A stretch of 7,714 nt of DNA. It comes from Chloroflexota bacterium (GTDB lineage Bacteria > Chloroflexota > Limnocylindria > Limnocylindrales > CSP1-4). Each line of letters begins with the position of its first letter. Positions within the stretch are counted from its first letter, which is position 1. Location: NCBI GenBank assembly GCA_027346765.1, contig DAIERN010000059.1, forward strand, positions 1 through 7,714, given 5' to 3'. Positions 1 through 5,914 of this stretch are shown one piece after another. The notes below the pieces were generated by a model. It was not told where the DNA came from. It did no database searches and saw only the letters and a list, made by a program, of their open reading frames with translations. A program made the position numbers and the translations under genes.

Positions 1-80
1 ACCCACGCTTCGGGGCCATACAGCCGATCGATCTCGAGGTCGCTGATGGTGCTGAAGCGCTGCCTGCGCTCGCTGCTCAT
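1..80 (-). CDS. Probable methylmalonyl-CoA mutase large subunit, N-terminal fragment
   Basis: Only the first 26 codons are present; the gene runs off the left edge. The visible peptide contains RFSTISDLEIDRLYGPEAW, which resembles the entry segment of acyl-CoA/methylmalonyl-CoA mutase large subunits (RFxTxSGxxIxxLYGPxD). That family uses adenosylcobalamin to interconvert methylmalonyl-CoA and succinyl-CoA in the cytoplasm. The usual Gly after the Ser appears as Asp here (ISD rather than TSG). The ATG is supported by a GAGGAG ribosome binding site nine bases upstream (complement of 90-95) and a TAGAGT -10-like box further up. No catalytic or B12-binding residues fall inside the window, so the family call rests on a short N-terminal match and could be a related isobutyryl- or ethylmalonyl-CoA mutase. 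Confidence 0.55.
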   Translation of the reverse strand, partial: MSSERRQRFSTISDLEIDRLYGPEAW

Positions 81-89
81 GAAATGGAT

Positions 90-113
90 CTCCTCGTTTG
101 CGGTCCGACTCTA
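90..113 (-). promoter_or_regulatory. Promoter -10 box and ribosome binding site of the mutase gene
   Basis: On the minus strand TAGAGT (complement of 108-113) is a good -10 match. It is followed about 13 bases later by GAGGAG (complement of 90-95), nine bases before the ATG. This predicts a short 5' untranslated region of roughly 20 bases. No convincing -35 hexamer is seen at 16-18 bp; the nearest TTGAAT is only 14 bp away. Confidence 0.5.
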
Positions 114-367
114 GCATCGGTGCCCCGATTCAACGGCCGGAGGTAAGCCCCCCCGGTACCCCAAGGCGATGGCCACTGCGCGCGCGGCGAGTAGGTTCGT
201 ACCTGCCAGCGATGGCGTCCGAGGCGTCGGTCACGGGCTCGTCGACGAAACGCGAGGCTCCGATTGTGGGGGCGGCTGGGGCCGCAATGGGAGCTCCGCC
301 GCCGCGAGCCACGAGCCGAGTAACAGGTCAACCGGCCTCGGAAGCACTCATATCGGGCCCTGACTCG
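114..367. other. Unexplained intergenic stretch
   Basis: The stretch lies between the J-protein stop and the mutase promoter. Open frames exist on both strands, the best being a 60-codon minus-strand frame from a GTG at 312 to a stop at 130. It has no ribosome binding site, no recognisable domain, and loses third-position GC bias in its second half. I see no tRNA, no strong hairpin with a T-run and no direct repeat. Confidence 0.4.
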
Positions 368-1132
368 CTAGAGCGTCGAACCCCAGCCGGGCGTCGCGGG
401 TCGTGAGGGTCGGGCCACTCCCCTTTCATCCAGATCCGCCTGGATCAGGCGCGCCCGCACGACCAGGTCCCGATCGCGCGTGATGGTCCGCGCGACCCAG
501 TCGATGTAGGACGGCTCGAGCAGCTCCACCTCGCCCAGCGTGTAGCCATGGAAGCGGCCGAAGTTGAGCGTCGTCTCGCGCGCTTCCTGGAGGGTAGGCA
601 TGGGCTCCGGGCGGAGGCCGGGGTGGCGGTGGACCGGGCCGGTCGGCGTGCTGGCGCGCAGATCCTGCTCGGAAGCGTCGCGCCGCGACCTTGGGTAATG
701 GCCGCGCATGGCGGCCGGCGGCGCACCCGTCCTGGAGTTGCGCGGCCGCATTCCGGCGCTGGTGTCGTAGCGCGCTGTTACCGGCCGCGTCCGCGGCGGT
801 GGCGGCGGCCCGCCACGCTCGCCCGCGAAGGTGTCGTCTTCCTCCCACCGGGTGCCGGCCCCAGATCCGCCGCTCTCAGCCCGGGCGCGCCGGCCCGCGG
901 GCGAGCTGTCGTACGCGGCACGCCGCGTCCGATCGCGCAGCACGTCGTACGCCGCGTTGATCGTCGCCATCCGGGCCGTGAGCCGCGCGGCCTCCTCGCC
1001 GTCACCCGCCGCGCGATCGGGATGGTGCTCGCGCGCGAGGGCGCGCCAGCGGCGCTTGATCTGCGCGTCACTGGCGTCGTGCGACAGCTCGAGCGTCCGG
1101 TACGGATCGCCCCTGAATCGTGGCTCGGGCAT
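368..1132 (-). CDS. J-domain (DnaJ-like) protein with ExoX-like C-terminal module
   Basis: A 254-residue cytosolic protein. Residues 9-76 are a J domain: DPYRTLEL opens helix I, HPD sits at 37-39 between helices II and III, and INAAYDVLRDRTRRAAYD closes it. J domains stimulate DnaK ATPase and deliver clients. Residues 77-178 are low-complexity, rich in Gly, Pro and Arg, with no zinc-finger repeats, so this is not classical DnaJ. Residues 187-235 (TLNFGRFHGYTLGEV, then EPSYIDWV) match the small FGkykGxtLxeIxxxxxxYLxWL module found at the C terminus of ExoX-type exonucleases (PF20600-like) and in some other J proteins. The gene is divergent from the ligase gene with 83 bases between. The ATG has no Shine-Dalgarno but a TAGCGT box ten bases upstream, so it may be leaderless. 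J domain is certain; the role of the C-terminal module is unknown. Confidence 0.9.
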   Translation of the reverse strand: MPEPRFRGDPYRTLELSHDASDAQIKRRWRALAREHHPDRAAGDGEEAARLTARMATINAAYDVLRDRTRRAAYDSSPAGRRARAESGGSGAGTRWEEDDTFAGERGGPPPPPRTRPVTARYDTSAGMRPRNSRTGAPPAAMRGHYPRSRRDASEQDLRASTPTGPVHRHPGLRPEPMPTLQEARETTLNFGRFHGYTLGEVELLEPSYIDWVARTITRDRDLVVRARLIQADLDERGVARPSRPATPGWGSTL

Positions 1133-1142
1133 TCAACCATTG

Positions 1143-1148
1143 ACGCTA
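1143..1148 (-). promoter_or_regulatory. Putative -10 box of the J-protein gene
   Basis: Read on the minus strand this is TAGCGT, with ten bases between it and the ATG at 1132. No Shine-Dalgarno lies in between, so transcription probably starts at or just before the start codon. The match is weaker than those of the neighbouring genes and no -35 is evident. Confidence 0.35.
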
Positions 1149-1201
1149 CCACGCGCAGCACCCGTGGCGTGCGCAATCCCGTGGGGTGGTGCCCGCTCGC
1201 C

Positions 1202-1207
1202 TATAGT
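1202..1207 (+). promoter_or_regulatory. -10 box of the leaderless ligase gene
   Basis: TATAGT matches the TATAAT consensus at five of six positions. It ends eight bases before the GTG at 1216, so the predicted transcript start coincides with the start codon. There is no purine-rich ribosome binding site before the GTG. The corresponding -35 position (about 1179-1184) does not match TTGACA. Confidence 0.6.
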
Positions 1208-1215
1208 CGGGGCCC

Positions 1216-2307
1216 GTGAAGCTGCCTTTCGAACCGCCCATCGAGCCGATGCTCGCCAAGCTTTCCGCCGACCTGCCCACCGGCGACGGCTGGCTGTTCG
1301 AGCCGAAGTGGGACGGCTTTCGCGCGATCGTGTTTCGTGACGGCGAAGAGACTTACATCCAGAGCCGCGACCTCAAGCCACTCGATCGTTACTTCCCCGA
1401 GCTGCCGCCGGCGCTGAAAGCCAACCTGCCCGAGCGCTGCATCGTGGACGGTGAGATCGTCATTCCTGGCCCGGACGGGCTGGCCTTCGAGTCACTGCTG
1501 CTGCGCATTCACCCCGCCGCATCGCGGGTCAAGATGCTGGCCGAGCAGACACCGGCGAGCTTCGTCGGCTGGGACCTGCTGGCGCTGGGCGACCAGGATC
1601 TGCGCGACAAGTCCCAGGGTGAGCGCCGCGCGCTGATCGAGCAGCACCTGAACAAGGCCCAACCGCCCATCCACCTGACGCCGGCCACGCGCGACAGGGA
1701 CCTGGCGGGCGACTGGTTCAACCGCTTCGAAGGCGCGGGCCTTGACGGCGTGGTTGCCAAGGCGCTCGATGCGCCGTATCAGCCGGGCAAGCGCGCCATG
1801 CTCAAGATCAAGCACGCACGCACGGCGGACTGTGTCGTCGCCGGCTTCCGCTGGCACAAGAACGGCCCGGGGACGCACATCGGGTCCTTGCTGCTGGGCC
1901 TGTACGACGACCAGGGTGACCTCCACCACGTCGGGATCACCTCGTCCTTCACCTGGGATAAGCGCGCCGCCCTCGTGCCGGAGCTTGAGCCGCTCCGCAA
2001 GGACGCGCTCAAGAACCACCCCTGGGCCGGATGGGCCGAATGGGCCGGCTACGGCGCCGCGGATGCCAGCGGCACGCGGATGCCGGGCGCGACCAGTCGC
2101 TGGAACCGCGGCAAGGATCTGTCGTGGGAGCCATTGCGCATCGAACGCGTGGCCGAGGTCGCGTACGACCACCTGCAGGGCGATCGGTTTCGCCACGCGA
2201 CGACCTTCCAGCGCTGGCGGCCCGACAAGCAGCCCAGGGATTGCCGCTACGACCAGCTCGAGGAGACTGCGCCATTCGAGCTGGCGCGCATCTTCGGCAA
2301 CGACTGA
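1216..2307 (+). CDS. ligC: ATP-dependent DNA ligase, LigC type
   Basis: A 363-residue cytosolic enzyme that seals nicks in duplex DNA using ATP. The adenylation domain spans about residues 5-205. Motif I is EPKWDGFR with the nucleotidyl Lys at 31; SRD at 50-52 is motif Ia; VDGEIV (77-82) and GWDLLAL (118-124) precede motif IV, GLDGVVAK (175-182); motif V is LKIKH (196-200). The OB-fold domain runs to about 350 and ends with the RFRH...FQRWRPDK motif VI region. Length and sequence, including the start LPFEPPIEPMLAK and the segment RTADCVVAGFRWHK, closely follow mycobacterial LigC (about 360 residues) with no polymerase or nuclease domain fused as in LigD. LigC works with PrimPolC in excision repair and as a backup in end joining. 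The GTG start directly follows a TATAGT box, and the peptide from this start matches the family N terminus. Divergent from the J-protein gene. All key residues are present. Confidence 0.93.
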   Translation: MKLPFEPPIEPMLAKLSADLPTGDGWLFEPKWDGFRAIVFRDGEETYIQSRDLKPLDRYFPELPPALKANLPERCIVDGEIVIPGPDGLAFESLLLRIHPAASRVKMLAEQTPASFVGWDLLALGDQDLRDKSQGERRALIEQHLNKAQPPIHLTPATRDRDLAGDWFNRFEGAGLDGVVAKALDAPYQPGKRAMLKIKHARTADCVVAGFRWHKNGPGTHIGSLLLGLYDDQGDLHHVGITSSFTWDKRAALVPELEPLRKDALKNHPWAGWAEWAGYGAADASGTRMPGATSRWNRGKDLSWEPLRIERVAEVAYDHLQGDRFRHATTFQRWRPDKQPRDCRYDQLEETAPFELARIFGND

Positions 2308-2371
2308 ATCGGCGCGCGGACGGCTACCGCTCACCGCTAAACTCGATGGGTTCGATGGCGCAGGTCCGCCG

Positions 2372-2397
2372 GCGCACCTCTGGTGGCGCTGCCTTTT
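2372..2397 (+). terminator. Possible terminator after the ligase gene
   Basis: Left arm 2372-2378 (GCGCACC) and right arm 2382-2389 (GGTGGCGC) can form a seven-pair stem with one bulged G and a three-base loop. Four T residues follow at 2394-2397. The stem is short and the T-run weak, so this is only a candidate. It lies about 65 bases past the ligase stop and 35 before the next start. Confidence 0.35.
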
Positions 2398-2421
2398 AGG
2401 CGGAACGCCAAATGCAGATAC

Positions 2422-2427
2422 AGGAGG
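2422..2427 (+). promoter_or_regulatory. Ribosome binding site that fixes the GTG start at 2433
   Basis: AGGAGG sits five bases before GTG 2433. An in-frame ATG at 2412 lies upstream of this site and would place it inside the coding region, so the GTG is the better start. Confidence 0.75.
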
Positions 2428-2432
2428 GATAC

Positions 2433-2945
2433 GTGGATCAGCAGCAGACACCTGCCCAGCCGCAGTGGTCCCCACCGCCCCAGCAGCCCACCGGGTGGGG
2501 CGGCCCGGGTTACGGCGGTCGGCCGGCGCGCCCGACCGGTGTCACCTTGGCGGCGATCTACCTGATCGTCATGGGCGTACTCATTGGTCTCGTGGGTGGC
2601 TGCGCCGCAGCGGCCGGCGGGCTCATTGGATCTGGTGATTCCCAGATTCCGGGCCTTGGCGGACTCGGCGCGGTAATTGGCGGCATCGGGATCGTCATCG
2701 CGATCATCGGCATCGTCGCAGTCGTCGCTGGCGCGGGAGCGCTCGGTGGCAAGAGCTGGGGTCGGTGGATCGGAATCGTCGTCAGCGTCATCTTCGCGAT
2801 TTTGCTGATTCTCGGCGGCGTCACTTCGCTGTCTGTCCAGAACGGCATGACGGGCGCCATCTTCAACTTGGTGCTGGGCGTCCTCTTCGCGCTGTCTGCC
2901 TGGGCTTTAATCCAGGCAAGCGCCTTCTTCGCCGCGCGGAGCTGA
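2433..2945 (+). CDS. Four-helix membrane protein with Pro/Gln-rich N-terminal tail
   Basis: A 170-residue protein of unknown function. Residues 1-35 are a disordered tail rich in Gln, Pro and Gly with no signal sequence. Four hydrophobic segments follow at about 37-66, 77-105, 112-136 and 141-167; the second is extremely rich in Gly, Ile and Val, suggesting tight GxxxG-type helix packing. The loop before helix 3 carries SWGRWIG (108-114). The next gene has the same plan and the same WxRWxG motif before its third helix, so the two look like distant paralogues. GTG 2433 is chosen because a strong AGGAGG precedes it; an ATG seven codons upstream lies before that site. A strong hairpin terminator follows the stop. 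Presumably an inner-membrane protein with a cytoplasmic tail, but I recognise no named family with certainty. Confidence 0.8.
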   Translation: MDQQQTPAQPQWSPPPQQPTGWGGPGYGGRPARPTGVTLAAIYLIVMGVLIGLVGGCAAAAGGLIGSGDSQIPGLGGLGAVIGGIGIVIAIIGIVAVVAGAGALGGKSWGRWIGIVVSVIFAILLILGGVTSLSVQNGMTGAIFNLVLGVLFALSAWALIQASAFFAARS

Positions 2946-2950
2946 TACCC

Positions 2951-2956
2951 CATACT
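2951..2956 (+). promoter_or_regulatory. Possible -10 box upstream of the hairpin
   Basis: CATACT differs from TATAAT at two positions and lies five bases after the stop of the first membrane gene. If used, transcription of the next gene would start near 2963 and the hairpin at 2968-2999 would lie in its leader. No clear -35 is seen. Confidence 0.25.
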
Positions 2957-2967
2957 TCCGAGTAGGA

Positions 2968-3009
2968 AACGCCGGCCGTCCGCAAGGTCGGCCGGCGTTC
3001 TTGTTTTCT
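2968..3009 (+). terminator. Strong Rho-independent terminator
   Basis: An 11-bp perfect stem (2968-2978 with 2989-2999) is capped by a loop that can close further as CC-GCAA-GG, a GNRA-type tetraloop. The downstream flank is T-rich (TTGTTTTCT at 3001-3009). It should end transcription of the first membrane gene. It lies only about 17 bases before the ribosome binding site of the next one, leaving little room for a separate promoter after it. Confidence 0.85.
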
Positions 3010-3038
3010 GAGGGGACCAACGCGCAGGAGGTCCTGGG

Positions 3039-3863
3039 ATGACTGAACCAGACGACGAAACCAAGGAACACCCGGCGTACGGCGATCCAGATCCGTCCAA
3101 TGCGCCTGTGCCCGGCACGGCCGTGCCGCCTGCTGCGCCCGGAATGGCCCCGATCATCCCGGCCACCGCGCCTGCGCCGCCCGCGTACCCTGCGCCGGCC
3201 GGATACCCACAAGCTCCCGCGTATCCGCAGGCTCCGTCCTCGCCGCAGACCCCAGCGTATCCCCAGCCGCCGCCGTCCGCTTGGCCTGGTCAGGGCCAGT
3301 GGCAGCAGCCCGGCTATGGCGCCCCGCCGGCGTACGGCCAGCCGGCATACGGCGCGGCGCCCGACTATCCCGCCGCTCAGCCCTGGGCGGGCGGCGCGCC
3401 CATGTACCGGACGTCGTTCCTCGTCGCGCTGGCCAGCTTGATCCTGATCATCTTTGGCGTGGCGGTGGCGGTGCTGGGCGCCTGGACTCTGACTTTGGGT
3501 CCGGACCTGGGCCGGTTCATCCGCGACAACGACATTGCGATCTTCGGCCGGCAGATTGAGCGCGACACGCTCAAGTCGATCATCTCGCCCATGCCCGGGA
3601 TCTTGATGGTCCTCGGCCTGCTGCAGCTGCTGGTCGGTGCCGTCGTCCTCGCCCACCGCAACTGGGCGCGCTGGCTGGGGGTGCTGCTGGCGCTGCTGGG
3701 CTTGATCGTCAGCGTCATCGCGCTGAGCGCGGTGCTGGCGCTCGTTCCGGGCGTATCGGTCCAGCTGATGGCCGCATCAACGCTGGTGATCGGCTACGCG
3801 TTGGTCCTGCTGGCGTTGATCGCCGGCGGCGGCCACTTCAGGAAACGCTACCCCGCCGGATAG
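3039..3863 (+). CDS. Four-helix membrane protein with long Pro/Tyr-rich N-terminal tail
   Basis: A 274-residue protein of unknown function. Residues 1-12 are acidic; 13-120 are a low-complexity tail dominated by Pro, Ala, Tyr and Gln, with degenerate AYPQ/GYPQ repeats at about 56-77 and PAYGQPAYG near 97-105. Membrane helices lie at about 124-151, 184-206, 211-236 and 240-263. Between helices 1 and 2 is a charged 30-residue segment (GRFIRDNDIAIF and following). NWARWLG at 208-214 precedes helix 3, matching SWGRWIG in the protein encoded just upstream. The short tail after the last helix is basic (FRKRY). The ATG has AGGAGG seven bases upstream (3026-3031). Such Pro/Tyr tails on small membrane proteins are common in actinobacteria and Chloroflexota and may bind partner proteins or peptidoglycan; no function can be assigned. 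Confidence 0.85.
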   Translation: MTEPDDETKEHPAYGDPDPSNAPVPGTAVPPAAPGMAPIIPATAPAPPAYPAPAGYPQAPAYPQAPSSPQTPAYPQPPPSAWPGQGQWQQPGYGAPPAYGQPAYGAAPDYPAAQPWAGGAPMYRTSFLVALASLILIIFGVAVAVLGAWTLTLGPDLGRFIRDNDIAIFGRQIERDTLKSIISPMPGILMVLGLLQLLVGAVVLAHRNWARWLGVLLALLGLIVSVIALSAVLALVPGVSVQLMAASTLVIGYALVLLALIAGGGHFRKRYPAG

Positions 3864-3887
3864 CCGCAACCGGTGGCAATCCGAAGA

Positions 3888-3910
3888 CCCACACGGCGCG
3901 TAGTGGTGGG
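3888..3910 (+). terminator. Weak hairpin after the second membrane gene
   Basis: CCCACAC at 3888-3894 can pair with GTGGTGGG at 3903-3910 with one bulge and an eight-base loop. No T-run follows, so termination is doubtful. It is the only notable structure in the 100-base gap before the lipoprotein gene. Confidence 0.25.
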
Positions 3911-3946
3911 CATTGCCGGGGGCGTGTCCGCGTCCCCGCACCAAAT

Positions 3947-3952
3947 GAGGAG
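3947..3952 (+). promoter_or_regulatory. Ribosome binding site of the lipoprotein gene
   Basis: GAGGAG ends directly before an in-frame TTG at 3953 (no spacer, so not usable) and 12 bases before ATG 3965. The spacing to the ATG is long but tolerable, and the ATG gives a standard lipoprotein signal peptide. Confidence 0.55.
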
Positions 3953-3964
3953 TTGAAGCCTGCC

Positions 3965-4414
3965 ATGCGCTACGCCATTGCACTCGCCCTGACGGCCTTT
4001 CTTTTCGTCGCCTGCAGCGGATCGGGAACGGCAAGCCCGACGCCCGCCGCGGCCGCGCCTGCCGTGCAGCTCTCGACGAGCGCGCTGGGTCAGATCGTCA
4101 CTGACGCGAGCGGCCGCACCCTGTACGCGTTCACACCGGACGCGGCGGGCGGCCAGCCGACGTGCGTCGCGGACTGCGCCACGAAGTGGCCGGCTTTCAC
4201 GGTGTCGGGCGACTTCACCGTCGGCTCAGGGCTCGACAAGTCGAAGTTCACGACCGTTACGGCAACCACCGGCGGGACGCAGCTCAAGTTCGGCGGTTAC
4301 CCGCTGTACTACTTCTCCGGCGATACGGCGCCCAACCAGACCAACGGCCAGGGCATCGGCGGCAAGTGGTTCGTTCTGGGCGCGGATGGTGCGTTGATCG
4401 GCCAGTCGTCCTAG
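3965..4414 (+). CDS. PF03640/COG4315-type secreted lipoprotein
   Basis: A 149-residue predicted lipoprotein. Residues 1-16 form a short signal peptide ending LFVAC, with the lipid-anchored Cys at 17; Phe at -3 is unusual for a lipobox. A Ser/Pro/Ala-rich linker runs to about 35. Two copies of the secreted PF03640 repeat follow: 41-79 (IVTDASGRTLYAFTPD, then CVADCATKWPAF) and about 104-139 (LKFGGYPLYYFSGDTAPNQ, then GIGGKWFVL). The first copy contains a CxxxC pair (67, 71), typical of the family and possibly a disulfide or haem/metal ligand. The biochemical role of the family is not established; members sit outside the membrane, often near respiratory or copper genes. ATG 3965 is preferred over TTG 3953 because only the ATG has usable ribosome-binding-site spacing. 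It ends 30 bases from the convergent polymerase gene. Confidence 0.87.
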   Translation: MRYAIALALTAFLFVACSGSGTASPTPAAAAPAVQLSTSALGQIVTDASGRTLYAFTPDAAGGQPTCVADCATKWPAFTVSGDFTVGSGLDKSKFTTVTATTGGTQLKFGGYPLYYFSGDTAPNQTNGQGIGGKWFVLGADGALIGQSS

Positions 4415-4441
4415 CGCGCGACAGGATCGGCTCGCGCGGCT
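4413..4441. terminator. Hairpin between convergent lipoprotein and polymerase genes
   Basis: CGCGCGA (4415-4421) pairs perfectly with TCGCGCG (4432-4438) around a ten-base loop, and AG/CT can extend it past one bulged G. It fills the 30-base gap between two convergent stops, a usual place for a bidirectional terminator. There is no T-run on either strand, so function is uncertain. Confidence 0.4.
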
Positions 4442-4444
4442 GGC

Positions 4445-5914
4445 CTACTCGGCGTCAACCGCCTTCTTCTTGCGCGGCGCCCGTTCCAGCTGACCAGCGC
4501 GATCGGGCCACTCATATCCGGCCCAGGGGTCGTAATCGACTTCGAGCGGTCCCTGCTCCGGCCGCTGCCCTTCAGGGACGTTCGATAGCCGCACCCGGAT
4601 GCGCGTCCAGGTGGTGGAGCGGCCGCGCATCGAGTCCACCAGGATGTCGTCGGGCTGAAGGAGCGCCGCCGCGGCCGGGTGACGCGATTTCCAGCGCTCC
4701 AACCCGGCGAGCGCCTCGTCCTTCTTCGCGGCGCGCGCGATCTCAATGACGGGGATCGTGCTACGCCGCCGGCCGGTGGGGGTAGGCACCGACGGCCGCG
4801 CCGCTCCACCCAAAGCGGCGCGCTCCTCTGCCGCGCGGCTGAAGCGTCGCTCCATGGCCGCGCGCGATTTCTCGCGCTGCGCCTCTGCCGCTGGCGTCGA
4901 GTACTCGGCGGTGTCGCGCCGCTGGCGTGACGGCTGGACGCGCGGCGGCTCACCCGCCTGCTTGCGGTAGTTGGGCGGCCACGGCGCGTCACCCTCGCCC
5001 GCCGCTTCCTGGCGTGCGGAGAGCTCGAGCAGCTGCTCGAGCGATCCCACCGCTGAATCGATCCCCGCGCCGCGGTCGCCGCGGGCAGCAACCAACGCCG
5101 GGACTGTGGCCAGCGTGAAGTCGGCCGGCTCGACGTCCGGCACCTCATCCCAGCCGAGCGGCATGGAGACGCGCGCGTCAGGCAGCGGCCGCACCGAGTA
5201 GGCAGAGGCGACCGTCCGGTCCTTGGCGTTCTGGTTGTAGTCGAGGAAGACGCCGTGGCGCTCCTCCTTCCACCACTTGGACGTGGCGATGGCCGGCGCG
5301 CGCCGCTCCACCTCGCGCGCCAGCGCCAGCGCCGCGCGGCGCACCTGGTCGAAAGTCCACGACGGCGCGATGCGAACGTTGATGTGGATGCCGCGCGAAC
5401 CGGACGTCTTGGGCCAGCCCACCAGCCCGTGGTCGGTCAAGACCTCGCTGGCGACCAACGCCACCCGCCGCACGTCGTCCCACGGCACACCGGGCATGGG
5501 ATCCAGGTCCACGCGCAGCTCATCGGGGTGATCCAGATCCTCGGCACGGACCGGGTGCGGGTTGAGATCGACGCAGCCCAGGTTGATCACCCACGCCAGC
5601 TGGGCCGCGTCGCGCAGCACCACTTCGTCCGCCGTGCGCCCGGAAGGGAACGACAGCTCGACCGTCTCGATCCAGTCGGGGCGCGATTCGGGCGCGCGCT
5701 TCTGGAAGAAGGGCTCGCCGTCGGCGCCGTCGACGAAGCGCTTCAGGGCCATGGGCCGGCCGCCGGCGCCGCGCAGCGCGCCGTCGGCGACCGCGAGGTA
5801 GTAGCTCACCAGGTCGCGCTTGGTGTAGCCCGGGCCGGAGAAGAAGATCTTGTCGGGATTGCTGATCGAAACGGTGCGCCCGGCGACCTCGATCAGCTCA
5901 GCCTTCCGGGCCAT
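4445..5914 (-). CDS. LigD-PolDom/PrimPolC-type DNA polymerase with C-terminal extension
   Basis: A 489-residue cytosolic protein. Residues 1-300 are an archaeo-eukaryotic primase-type polymerase domain as in the LigD polymerase module and mycobacterial PrimPolC. They start with RTVSISNPDKIFF and have LRVDLDPMPG with metal-binding D136 and D138, SGSRGIHI with H177, VFLDYNQN with the third Asp D225, and AYSVRPLP...VSMPLGWDEV. Such enzymes add NTPs or dNTPs across gaps and broken ends. No ligase or phosphoesterase domain is fused. Residues 300-385 are charged and low-complexity; 385-470 form a second conserved-looking block (IPVIEIARAAKKDEALAGLE, LVDSMRGRSTTWTRIRVRL, DYDPWAGYEW) of unknown role, and the tail is lysine-rich (RKKKAVDAE). 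It overlaps the pyrophosphatase gene by 17 bases; its AAGGAG is only one base from the ATG, so translational coupling is likely. It faces ligC, its probable functional partner. Confidence 0.9.
   Translation of the reverse strand: MARKAELIEVAGRTVSISNPDKIFFSGPGYTKRDLVSYYLAVADGALRGAGGRPMALKRFVDGADGEPFFQKRAPESRPDWIETVELSFPSGRTADEVVLRDAAQLAWVINLGCVDLNPHPVRAEDLDHPDELRVDLDPMPGVPWDDVRRVALVASEVLTDHGLVGWPKTSGSRGIHINVRIAPSWTFDQVRRAALALAREVERRAPAIATSKWWKEERHGVFLDYNQNAKDRTVASAYSVRPLPDARVSMPLGWDEVPDVEPADFTLATVPALVAARGDRGAGIDSAVGSLEQLLELSARQEAAGEGDAPWPPNYRKQAGEPPRVQPSRQRRDTAEYSTPAAEAQREKSRAAMERRFSRAAEERAALGGAARPSVPTPTGRRRSTIPVIEIARAAKKDEALAGLERWKSRHPAAAALLQPDDILVDSMRGRSTTWTRIRVRLSNVPEGQRPEQGPLEVDYDPWAGYEWPDRAGQLERAPRKKKAVDAE

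Noticed and set aside
130..312. A 60-codon minus-strand frame starting at GTG 312
   Set aside because: A GTTACT box lies six bases upstream and could suggest a leaderless gene, but the match is only three of six, codon bias fades and no family is recognised.
1492..2475. A 327-codon minus-strand open frame across the ligase gene
   Set aside because: It is the antisense shadow of a gene with all ligase motifs; its translation has no recognisable domain.
3201..3360. A possible tandem DNA repeat
   Set aside because: The periodicity comes from degenerate Tyr-Pro-Gln-Ala codons in the disordered tail; units differ in length and bases, so it is not a true tandem repeat.
2907..3656. A 249-codon minus-strand open frame opposite the second membrane protein
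   Set aside because: It runs through the terminator hairpin, is rich in Arg/Gly and Asp/Gln as expected of antisense to Pro/Ala codons, and shows no family.
4445..5914. A LigD end-joining ligase reading of the polymerase gene
   Set aside because: There is no ligase motif I (KxDG) or phosphoesterase domain in the protein; only the polymerase module is present.
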